A stretch of DNA of 14,502 nt from Actinomycetes bacterium. Its GTDB lineage: Bacteria; Actinomycetota; Actinomycetes; Propionibacteriales; Propionibacteriaceae. Under the pieces are notes generated by a model. That model worked only from the letters and a program-made list of their open reading frames with translations. It did no database searches and had not been told where the DNA came from. The translations under genes and the position numbers were made by a program. This document shows, in pieces, positions 1-6,190 of the stretch. Location of the stretch: positions 1 to 14,502 of the forward strand of contig JAEWIK010000052.1 of NCBI GenBank assembly GCA_023387135.1, given 5' to 3'. Each line of letters starts with the position of its first letter. The first letter of the stretch is position 1.

Positions 1-453
1 GGCGACGTGGCGCTCTCGCTCGGCCACAAGCTGCCCAACGCCGAGGTCGTGGTGGTCACCACCCCGCAGCAGGCGTCGGCCGAGGTCGCCGAACGTGCTG
101 GCACGATGGCGTCGATGCTCGAACAGAAGGTCATCGGCGTGGTCGAGAACATGGCGTACCTCGAGGTCGCCTGCCCCGACTGCGGCAAGCAGCACCGGGT
201 GAACGTGTTCGGCGAGGGCGGCGGCGAGTCTGTCGCGCAGACCCTGACCGAGCGCCTCGGCTACGAGATCCCGCTGCTCGCCGAGGTGCCGATGGACCCG
301 GACATGGCGGCAGGCGGCGACGTCGGAGTGCCGCTGGTGGCGACGAACCCCGCCCATCCCGCCTCGATCGCCCTCGATGCCGTGGCCGAGAGGTTGGCTG
401 CCCGCCGCCTCAGCCTCGCCGGGCGCAAGCTGGGCCTCACCCCTGTCGGCTGA
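1..453 (+). CDS. mrp: Mrp/NBP35-type Fe-S cluster carrier P-loop ATPase, C-terminal part (5' end outside window)
   Basis: This is the 3' part of an iron-sulfur cluster carrier or scaffold ATPase of the Mrp/ApbC family, a cytoplasmic protein. The frame is open from base 1 and begins with GDVALSL, which follows the PPGTGD switch segment in intact homologues, so the Walker A motif and N-terminus lie upstream. Visible marks are the VVVTTPQQ strand, the VVENMAYL segment and a Cys-x2-Cys pair (CPDC, codons 172-174 and 181-183) that binds the bridging cluster in this family. The C-terminus (LAGRKLGLTPVG) is the usual actinobacterial Mrp ending. The stop is TGA at 451-453. The 96 nt before the next gene hold only a weak 5-bp inverted repeat, so termination is unclear. 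Identity is very likely. The fragment lacks the nucleotide-binding part, so activity cannot be judged. Confidence 0.93.
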   Translation, partial: GDVALSLGHKLPNAEVVVVTTPQQASAEVAERAGTMASMLEQKVIGVVENMAYLEVACPDCGKQHRVNVFGEGGGESVAQTLTERLGYEIPLLAEVPMDPDMAAGGDVGVPLVATNPAHPASIALDAVAERLAARRLSLAGRKLGLTPVG

Positions 454-537
454 CGCGGGCCGGTCGCGCTCATCCGAGCCCGGCGGGGCACCACTGTGCG
501 TTCGCTGTCAGCGTGTCCGATTGAGCGCGGCACCGAA

Positions 538-550
538 TAGGGTGGACGCG
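538..550 (+). promoter_or_regulatory. -10 hexamer placing the transcription start on the GTG of the CoA lyase gene
   Basis: TAGGGT at 538-543 is followed by 6 nt and then GTG at 550. This is the distance expected between an actinobacterial -10 and +1, so the mRNA is probably leaderless. The -35 is poor (TGTCCG at 514-519, 18 nt away). The overlapping AGGGTGG could instead be read as a weak SD sequence, so a leadered start is not excluded. Confidence 0.5.
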
Positions 551-1551
551 TGACTCGAACAAGGCGCACGGTGCTCGCCGTCCCAGGCTCGTCGGACAGG
601 TTCATCGCCAAGGCCCGGACGCTGGACGTCGACGCGCTCTTCCTCGACCTGGAGGACGCGGTGGCCCCGGCGGTGAAGGTCGAGTCGCGCGCACGCATCG
701 TGGACGCGCTCAACACCGGTGAGTTCGCCGCCCCGCTGCTGACGGTGAGGGTGAACGGCTGGGAGAGCCCCTGGACGTACGCCGACGTCATCGAGGTGGT
801 GCAGGGAGCGGGCGCCAGGATCGACGCCCTCGTCCTGCCCAAGACCCAGTCGGCCGCCCAGGTGCAGGCGCTTGACCTGCTGCTCGGCCAGGTCGAGCAC
901 GCCGCGGGACTGCCGGTCGGCAGGATCGGGCTGGAGGTGCAGATCGAGGACGCCGTCGGGCTGATGCACGTCAACGAGATCGCCGCCGCGAGCCCGCGCC
1001 TGCAGACGCTCGTCTTCGGTCCCGGCGACTTCATGGCCAGCCTCGGCATGGGCGGCCTCAACGTCGGAGCGCAGCCGGCCGGTTATCCCGCCGACGCCTT
1101 CCACCACGTCCTGATGTCGATCCTCGTGGCCGCTCGGGCCCACGGCTTGCAGGCCATCGACGGCCCCTTCGTGGCGATCCGTGACGTGGAGGGGTTCAAG
1201 CGCTCCGCCGAACTCAGCGCCGCTCTCGGCTACGACGGCAAGTGGGTGCTGCACCCCGCGCAGGTCGAGGCGGGGAACGAGATCTTCTCCCCGAAGCCTG
1301 CCGACTTCGAGCGCGCGCTGCGCATTCAGCAGGCTTACGCAGACGCGACCGCTGTCGCAGGCGGTGCGGTAGGTGCCATCGTGGTCGATGACGAGATGGT
1401 GGACGAGGCGGGCGTGAAGCTCGCTGCGGCGATCATGGCGCGGGGTCGTGCAGCAGGAATGGGGAGCGACAGGGTTCCGGCGTCCGGCTCGACGCCGGGC
1501 ACCGTGCAGGACAGGCAGGTTCACTCACACGAGGAGATGGCAGGACGATGA
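550..1551 (+). CDS. HpcH/HpaI aldolase / CitE-like CoA ester lyase
   Basis: A cytoplasmic CitE/CLYBL/malyl-CoA-lyase family enzyme, expected to make or cleave a C-C bond between an acyl-CoA and a 2-oxo acid. Motifs in order: LAVPGSSDRF (9-18), FLDLEDAV (31-38), R67 in TVRVNG, metal ligands E133 (QIED) and D160 (FGPGDF), IDGPF (203-207), GKWVLHPAQ (230-238) and EMVDEAGVK (282-290). D285 seems to correspond to the Asp that gives human CLYBL malate-synthase activity; that alignment is by eye. The GTG start fits the -10 six nt upstream. The family core ends near residue 305. The last ~28 residues (SDRVPASGSTPG...) are low-complexity and may be a late extension into former spacer. The stop overlaps the next ATG (ATGA at 1548-1551), implying translational coupling. 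The substrate cannot be told from sequence. Confidence 0.88.
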   Translation: MTRTRRTVLAVPGSSDRFIAKARTLDVDALFLDLEDAVAPAVKVESRARIVDALNTGEFAAPLLTVRVNGWESPWTYADVIEVVQGAGARIDALVLPKTQSAAQVQALDLLLGQVEHAAGLPVGRIGLEVQIEDAVGLMHVNEIAAASPRLQTLVFGPGDFMASLGMGGLNVGAQPAGYPADAFHHVLMSILVAARAHGLQAIDGPFVAIRDVEGFKRSAELSAALGYDGKWVLHPAQVEAGNEIFSPKPADFERALRIQQAYADATAVAGGAVGAIVVDDEMVDEAGVKLAAAIMARGRAAGMGSDRVPASGSTPGTVQDRQVHSHEEMAGR

Positions 1552-2303
1552 GTCAACAGTCACCGAGGCTCGCGAACCTCTTCAAGCTCGAATACCCGCA
1601 GTCGGTGGGGACCTTCACCACCTATGAGGAGGCTCAGAAGGCGGTCGACTTCCTGTCGGACGCGCACTTCCCCGTCGAGAACCTCGCCATCGTCGGCACC
1701 GACCTGCGCTCCATCGAGCGCGTGCTGGGCCGGCGCACCTGGGGCACTGTGATCGGCCAGGGCGTCCAGAGCGGGCTGTCCACCGGCCTGATGGTCGCCT
1801 TCCTGATGTGGCTCTTCGTGCCCGCGGCGAACTTCATCGTCGTGCTGCTCTCCGCGCTGGGCATCGGCATCCTGATCGGGATCGTCTTCGCCGCCCTCGG
1901 CTACTGGATGAGCCAGGGCAAGCGCGACTTCACGTCGGTCAGCCAGACGGTGGCCACGCGGTACGAGTTGCTGAGCGAGCACAAGGTGGCGTCGCAGGCG
2001 AAGGAGTTGCTCGCGCAGCTTCCCGGCGTCCGGGCCGCCCAGTTCGATCCGCGCACCCCGCCGCAGGCCGCCTACCCGCAGCAGCCCGCCGCCTACCCGC
2101 CGCCGTCCGGCTACCCGCAGCCGCAGCCCGGCTACCCGCAGGCGCAGCCCGCCTACCCGCCGACCCAGCCGCCGTCCGGCTACCCGGGTGCCGGCTACCC
2201 CTACCCGCCGTCCGGCGGTTACTACGGACCGCCGCCGCAGCAGGCGGGCACCCCGACCTCCAGCGCGACCCCGTCGGCCCCCGACGAGAACCGGCAGCCC
2301 TGA
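1548..2303 (+). CDS. YflT/general stress protein 17M-like membrane protein with Tyr/Pro/Gln-rich tail
   Basis: A 251-aa protein whose N-terminal ~65 residues match the fold named after Bacillus general stress protein 17M (QSVGTFTTYEEAQKAVDFL...VENLAIVGTDL). A hydrophobic stretch follows that can form two membrane segments at about 77-91 and 95-119, joined by a short VPAAN turn. A soluble helical region (SQTVATRYELL...AKELLAQLPG) leads into a tail from about residue 170 built of xYPxx units, with no charged residue until near the C-terminus. The ATG overlaps the stop of the CoA lyase gene, so the two are co-transcribed. I recall such proteins near mrp-type genes in actinobacteria. Biochemical function is unknown; a stress-linked membrane role is inferred from the family name only. 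The tail resembles Tyr/Pro-rich tails of other actinobacterial membrane proteins. Confidence 0.82.
   Translation: MSQQSPRLANLFKLEYPQSVGTFTTYEEAQKAVDFLSDAHFPVENLAIVGTDLRSIERVLGRRTWGTVIGQGVQSGLSTGLMVAFLMWLFVPAANFIVVLLSALGIGILIGIVFAALGYWMSQGKRDFTSVSQTVATRYELLSEHKVASQAKELLAQLPGVRAAQFDPRTPPQAAYPQQPAAYPPPSGYPQPQPGYPQAQPAYPPTQPPSGYPGAGYPYPPSGGYYGPPPQQAGTPTSSATPSAPDENRQP
2067..2225 (+). repeat. Degenerate in-frame repeats coding (A/G)YPxx units
   Basis: Within the stress-protein gene, CTACCCG-type units recur about nine times and encode AYP/GYP/YPP steps at residues 174-226. A 19-bp stretch is repeated exactly at 2099-2117 and 2168-2186. Units differ by multiples of 3, so copy-number change would keep the frame. 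Confidence 0.75.
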
Positions 2304-2323
2304 CAGGCACGCGCCCGAATTGC

Positions 2324-2359
2324 ACGAGCCCGCCGCGACCACAGGTCCGGCGGGCTCGT
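2324..2359. terminator. Bidirectional hairpin between convergent genes
   Basis: A perfect 12-bp inverted repeat, ACGAGCCCGCCG (2324-2335) and CGGCGGGCTCGT (2348-2359). The 12-nt loop contains a further GACC-ACA-GGTC stem (2337-2347). It lies 20 bp after the stress-protein stop and 11 bp after the stop of the oppositely oriented trpB2. There is no T-tract on either side, which is common in high-GC actinobacteria. Confidence 0.82.
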
Positions 2360-2370
2360 CGTCTGTCGCG

Positions 2371-3762
2371 TCAGCCCTCGGCCATCTGGCCCGCGAGGAA
2401 TTCCGCGTAGGCGGGAAGGTCGAGCTGGCCCGATCCCGAGACCCCGATCACGATCACGGGGGAGTCGCCGGAGTCCGCCGCCGCCCGCGCCTGCCTGAGG
2501 GCGCCGGCGATCGCGTGGTTCGACTCGGACGCCGGGACGATGCCCTCGGCGCGGGCGAACAGCACGCCCGCCTCGAACGCCTCGAGCTGGGGAACCGCGA
2601 TGGCGTCCAGCAGCCCCTCGTGGTAGCAGTGGCTGACCAGGGGAGCCATCCCGTGGTAGCGCAGGCCGCCCGCGTGCACGGGTGCGGGGACGAACTCGTT
2701 GCCCAGCGTGTACATCTTCAGCAGCGGCGTCAGGTGGGCGGTGTCGCCGAAGTCGTAGCGGTACTCGCCCTCGGTGAGCGAGGGCGCCGCCTTCGGCTCG
2801 CACGCCACGATGGTCGCGTTGGCCCGTCCCTCGAGGTTCTCGCGCAGGAAGGGCATCGCGAGGCCACCGAGGTTGGAACCGCCGCCCGCGCAGCCGAAGA
2901 CGTAGTCGGCGGACTCCTCGCCGAACAGCGCGAGCTGCTTGACGGCCTCCTGGCCGATGACAGTCTGGTGCAGCAGTACGTGGTTCAGCACCGAGCCGAG
3001 CGAGTAGGAGGCGTTGGGGTCGGTGGCTGCCGCCTCGACAGCCTCGGAGATCGCCATGCCGAGCGACCCCGTGGTGTCGGGGAACTGCTCACGCAGCGCC
3101 CGGCCGGCCTGGGTGAGCTCCGACGGGCTCGACACGACCGAGGCGCCGAAGGTCTCCATCAGGTAGTGCCGGTACGGCTTGCCCTCGTACGAGCTGCGGA
3201 CCTGCCAGATGTCGCAGCTGAGGCCGAAGATCTGGGTGGCGAAGGCGAGCGCCGACCCCCACTGGCCGGCCCCGGTCTCGGTGGTGAGCCGCGTCCGTCC
3301 GGCGATCTTGTTGTAGTAAGCCTGCGGGACTGCCGAGTTCGTCTTGTGGGAGCCGACGGGCGAGGCGCCCTCGTACTTGTAGTAGATCCTCGCCGTCGTG
3401 CCCAGCGCCTGTTCGAGCCTGCGTGCCCTGTAGAACGGGCTCGGCCGCCACAGCCGGTAGATGTCGTGGACCTCCTGCGGGATCTCGATCCAGCGCTCGG
3501 TTGACGCCTCCTGTTCGATGAGGCCCATCGGGAACAGCGGGGCGAGGTCGTCGGGCGTCAGCGGCTCCTGGGTGCCGGGGTGCAGCGGCGGCGGAGGCGG
3601 AGTGGGCAGGTCGGGGACGATGTTGTACCAGTGCGTGGGCATCTGGGACTCGTCGAGGACGACCTTGGTCTGCTTCGGGTCGGCGAGACCCCTGATCGCC
3701 TCGGGAGAGTCGGCGAAGCCGACGCCCGCTCCCCCCATCGTGTTCTGCTGCTGATCACTCAC
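2371..3762 (-). CDS. trpB2: TrpB2-type PLP-dependent tryptophan synthase beta-like enzyme
   Basis: A 463-aa fold-type II PLP enzyme of the TrpB2 branch, which makes tryptophan from indole and serine or carries out a related beta-replacement. Motifs: RPSPFYRARRLE (106-117), the PLP lysine K140 in VGSHKTNSA, the catalytic glutamate E162 in TETGAGQWGSA, the phosphate-binding GGGSN (293-297), EGIVPASESNHA (406-417) and VSGSGQLD (441-448). The W after TETGAGQ, where TrpB1 has H, the longer N-terminus (DLPTPPPPPLHPG) and the overall length separate it from TrpB1. No trpA or other trp gene is nearby, typical of stand-alone TrpB2. The start is GTG at 3760-3762: no SD is present, but a TAGAGT hexamer ends 6 nt upstream. 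An ATG eight codons in is possible but lacks that geometry. Whether it is the main TrpB of the cell is unknown. Confidence 0.92.
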   Translation of the reverse strand: MSDQQQNTMGGAGVGFADSPEAIRGLADPKQTKVVLDESQMPTHWYNIVPDLPTPPPPPLHPGTQEPLTPDDLAPLFPMGLIEQEASTERWIEIPQEVHDIYRLWRPSPFYRARRLEQALGTTARIYYKYEGASPVGSHKTNSAVPQAYYNKIAGRTRLTTETGAGQWGSALAFATQIFGLSCDIWQVRSSYEGKPYRHYLMETFGASVVSSPSELTQAGRALREQFPDTTGSLGMAISEAVEAAATDPNASYSLGSVLNHVLLHQTVIGQEAVKQLALFGEESADYVFGCAGGGSNLGGLAMPFLRENLEGRANATIVACEPKAAPSLTEGEYRYDFGDTAHLTPLLKMYTLGNEFVPAPVHAGGLRYHGMAPLVSHCYHEGLLDAIAVPQLEAFEAGVLFARAEGIVPASESNHAIAGALRQARAAADSGDSPVIVIGVSGSGQLDLPAYAEFLAGQMAEG

Positions 3763-3774
3763 GGGAGCACTCTA
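3762..3774 (-). promoter_or_regulatory. -10 hexamer for leaderless trpB2
   Basis: Reading the minus strand, TAGAGT (3774-3769) is followed by 6 nt and the GTG start at 3762. No SD lies upstream. No convincing -35 hexamer is seen. The promoter sits just past the pepP terminator hairpin, so trpB2 is probably its own transcript. Confidence 0.6.
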
Positions 3775-3785
3775 GGGGCCACATC

Positions 3786-3820
3786 GTCTCGCGGGCCTCT
3801 CATGTCACTGCCCGCGAGAC
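3786..3820 (-). terminator. Terminator hairpin of pepP
   Basis: A perfect 10-bp inverted repeat, GTCTCGCGGG (3786-3795) and CCCGCGAGAC (3811-3820), with a 15-nt loop, begins 13 nt after the pepP stop. It has no U-tract in the direction of pepP transcription. It separates pepP from the trpB2 promoter. Confidence 0.72.
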
Positions 3821-3833
3821 ACCGCGGTGCCGG

Positions 3834-5339
3834 TCAGTCGGCCTGACGCGACCAGATGCCGGCGACCCACGCCTCGACCTCGTCGGGATGCCTGGGCAGG
3901 TGCGCCGACAGGATCTCGGCGCCGTCGTCGGTGATGACGATGTCGTCCTCGATCCGTACGCCGATGCCGCGGAACTCCTCGGGCACCAGCAGGTCGGCGC
4001 TCTTGAAGTAGAGGCCGGGCTCGACGGTGATCACCATGCCGGTCTGGAGCACTCCCTCGCGGTAGGTCTCGCGGCGGGCCAGGGCGCAGTCGTGGACGTC
4101 GAGGCCCAGGTGGTGGGAAGTGCCGTGCACCATCCACCGGCGGTGCTGGCCGCCGTTGACGGGGTCGAGCGACTCGGCGGCCGGGACCGGGAGCAGCCCC
4201 CACTCTTCGAGGTGTCGCGCGATGACAGCGATGGCGGCGTCGTGGACGTCGGAGAACTTCGCGCCGGGCCGGGCGGCGTCGATGCCCGCCTGCTGCGCTT
4301 CCAGGACAGCCTCGTAGATCTTCCGCTGCACGGGGGTGAAGGTGCCGGAGACCGGGATCGTCCTGGTGATGTCGGCGGTGTAGAGCGACTCGACCTCGAC
4401 GCCGGCGTCCAGCAGCAGGAGGTCGCCGGGACGCAGGTCACCGTCGTTGTTGATCCAGTGCAGCGTGGTGGCGTGCTCGCCACCGGCGGCGATGGTGTCG
4501 TAGCCGAGGGAGTTGCCCTGGTGGCGGGCGTGCAGCCCGAAGATGCCTTCGACCCAGCGCTCTCCGCGCCCGCGCCTCACGGCCTCGGGAAGCTCGGCCA
4601 CCACGGCCTCGAAGCCGACGGCGGTCGCGGCGCACGCCGCCCGCACCTCGTCCAGCTCGAAGGGGTCCTTCCTCAGCCGCAGCTCGCTCAGCGCGACCTC
4701 GAACCGGGTGTCGGCGGCCAGGGAGGCGGTCGCCTCCACGCCCGCCTCGGCGCGCAGGGCGTCCACCTTCGCCGTGACGTCGACGTCGGCCTCGCGGACG
4801 AGCCGCAGCGGGGTCACCGCCAGGTTCTTGGTGAGCGCGGCGTCGAGCTCCGAGATCGGTGACACGTCGAGGCCCGTCAGCGAGGACATCTCGGCCAGCG
4901 ACTCGCGCTGGCCCACCCACAGCTCCCCGTACCGGGAGTCGGCGTAGAACTCGGAATCGGTACGCGGCACGCGCGGCTTGAAGTAGAGAGTGGTCGCGTG
5001 ACCGTCGTCGGTGGGCTCCATGACGAGGACGGCGTCGGGCTCCCTGTCGCCGCCCAGCCCCGACAGGTGAGCGAACGCCGAGTGGGCGCGGAACCTGTAG
5101 TCGGTGTCGTTCGAGCGCGTCTTCAGCGCGCCCGCGGGCACGACGAGACGCTCACCGGGGAACGCCGCCGAGATGGCGTCCCGTCGCGCCTTCGTCCAGG
5201 CGGTCGCGGGCAGCGGTGCCGGCAACTCGTCGGGGTAGGCGGCCCAGCTCTGCGGGATGAAGTCCTTGAAGGGCTGGGAGAAGGGGGTCTGGCGGTTCGG
5301 GAGTTCGGTCTGCCCCTCGGCGGGCACCTGGTCGGTCAT
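3834..5339 (-). CDS. pepP: Xaa-Pro aminopeptidase P (M24B metallopeptidase)
   Basis: A cytoplasmic dimetal aminopeptidase that removes an N-terminal residue preceding proline. From the ATG at 5339 the protein is 501 aa, usual for actinobacterial members. The AMP_N domain covers about 50-180 (RDAISAAFPGERLVVPAGA...NDTDYRFRAHSAFAHLSG) and the creatinase-fold catalytic domain about 230-480. The five metal ligands are present: D311 (LLDAG), D323 (ADITRT), H409 (HGTSHHLGLDVHD), E440 (TVEPGLY) and E464 (RIEDD). The start was chosen because TACGAT ends exactly 6 nt upstream of ATG; the frame stays open 38 codons further, but that stretch covers this promoter and has no family similarity. It is divergent from the zinc-ribbon gene and followed by its own hairpin. 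Confidence 0.94.
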   Translation of the reverse strand: MTDQVPAEGQTELPNRQTPFSQPFKDFIPQSWAAYPDELPAPLPATAWTKARRDAISAAFPGERLVVPAGALKTRSNDTDYRFRAHSAFAHLSGLGGDREPDAVLVMEPTDDGHATTLYFKPRVPRTDSEFYADSRYGELWVGQRESLAEMSSLTGLDVSPISELDAALTKNLAVTPLRLVREADVDVTAKVDALRAEAGVEATASLAADTRFEVALSELRLRKDPFELDEVRAACAATAVGFEAVVAELPEAVRRGRGERWVEGIFGLHARHQGNSLGYDTIAAGGEHATTLHWINNDGDLRPGDLLLLDAGVEVESLYTADITRTIPVSGTFTPVQRKIYEAVLEAQQAGIDAARPGAKFSDVHDAAIAVIARHLEEWGLLPVPAAESLDPVNGGQHRRWMVHGTSHHLGLDVHDCALARRETYREGVLQTGMVITVEPGLYFKSADLLVPEEFRGIGVRIEDDIVITDDGAEILSAHLPRHPDEVEAWVAGIWSRQAD

Positions 5340-5351
5340 GAGGCGATCGTA
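5339..5351 (-). promoter_or_regulatory. -10 hexamer for leaderless pepP
   Basis: On the minus strand TACGAT (5351-5346) is followed by CGCCTC and the ATG at 5339. There is no SD. The spacing equals that of trpB2 and of the CoA lyase gene. No clear -35 hexamer is seen. Confidence 0.6.
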
Positions 5352-5407
5352 CCGAGCGCGGGAGGTGCCGCCGACACGGCTCCAAGCGCCGTCACCAGCG
5401 AGGCTGT

Positions 5408-5432
5408 TAGAGTCGGGCGGAACACAAGGAGG
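5408..5432 (+). promoter_or_regulatory. Promoter -10 and strong SD of the zinc-ribbon/RNB operon
   Basis: TAGAGT at 5408-5413 predicts a start near 5420. AAGGAGG at 5426-5432 lies 5 nt before the ATG at 5438. This gene is therefore normally leadered, in contrast to the divergent pepP. No good -35 is visible. Confidence 0.55.
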
Positions 5433-5437
5433 CGCAA

Positions 5438-6169
5438 ATGCTGGCTGCCCCACAGGCGCAACTCGGTCTGCTCGACCTGCAGGCGGTGGATACTGCGATC
5501 TCCCAGCTCGAACACCGTCGCAAGTCGCTGCCCGAGCACGGCCAGATCGCGGAGGGCCAGAAGATCAGGGCCGAGCTGGGCGAGGCGATCGTCGCAGCCC
5601 GGACCATCGTCTCCGACCTCGAACTCGAGCTCGACAAGGCCGAATCCGACCTCGTCCCGGTGAAGGAGCGCCGCGCCCGCGACCAGCGCAGGCTCGACGA
5701 CGGCGCCGTCACCGATCCCAAGCAGCTCTCGGCGCTGATGGAGGAGATCGAACACCTCAAGCGCAGGATCTCCGACCTGGAGGACGTCCAGCTCGAGGTG
5801 ATGGAGAAGCTCGAAGCCGCCACCGCGAGGCACGGCGCGCTGGTCGAGCAGCGGACCGAGATCGAGAACTCCCTGCGTGCGGTGATCGCGTCCCGCGACG
5901 AGCTCGTGGCGACTATCGACGCCGACCTCGTCCAGCAGCGGGCGGCACGCGAGAAGCTCGCCGCCGGGCTGCCGGCCGACCTCGTCGCGCTGTACTCGAG
6001 GATCGCCGCCCGCAGTGGGGGAGTGGGGGTCGGCAGGCTCCAGGGACGCCGCTGCGGAGGCTGCCAGATCGAGGCGACGCCCTCGGCCCTCGCCTCCTAC
6101 GCCGCCGCGCCGCCCGACGAGGTGGTGCGTTGCGAGGAGTGCGAGCGCATCCTCGTCCGGCAGGACTGA
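5438..6169 (+). CDS. C4-type zinc-ribbon coiled-coil protein (DUF164/zf-RING_7)
   Basis: A 243-aa protein with a long charged, heptad-like region from about 12 to 175 (e.g. LSALMEEIEHLKRRISDLEDVQLEVMEKLEAATA), followed by a C-terminal zinc ribbon with Cys206/Cys209 (CGGC) and Cys232/Cys235 (CEEC). This is the architecture of the widespread bacterial zinc-ribbon family often annotated as putative nucleic-acid-binding. The biochemical role is not established, and DNA or RNA binding is an inference. The start is supported by a strong SD (AAGGAGG). The next gene starts 21 nt after the stop, so the two form an operon with an RNA-processing partner, followed by rnpB. Confidence 0.88.
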   Translation: MLAAPQAQLGLLDLQAVDTAISQLEHRRKSLPEHGQIAEGQKIRAELGEAIVAARTIVSDLELELDKAESDLVPVKERRARDQRRLDDGAVTDPKQLSALMEEIEHLKRRISDLEDVQLEVMEKLEAATARHGALVEQRTEIENSLRAVIASRDELVATIDADLVQQRAAREKLAAGLPADLVALYSRIAARSGGVGVGRLQGRRCGGCQIEATPSALASYAAAPPDEVVRCEECERILVRQD

Positions 6170-6190
6170 CGACGCCGCCGGAGCCAGGAG

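Noticed and set aside
459..484. GCCGG / CCGGC inverted repeat after mrp
   Set aside because: 5 bp with a 16-nt loop in 70% GC DNA is expected by chance.
508..1524. 338-codon minus-strand frame opposite the CoA lyase gene
   Set aside because: Shadow of the CitE-like gene; no recognisable motif, RBS or promoter.
2188..3504. 438-codon plus-strand open frame opposite trpB2
   Set aside because: The TrpB2 motifs on the minus strand are intact over the same bases. This frame has no family features and would run through the terminator hairpin.
5340..5453. Longer N-terminus of PepP starting at 5453
   Set aside because: It would cover its own promoter and that of the divergent gene. The extra 38 residues show no family similarity.
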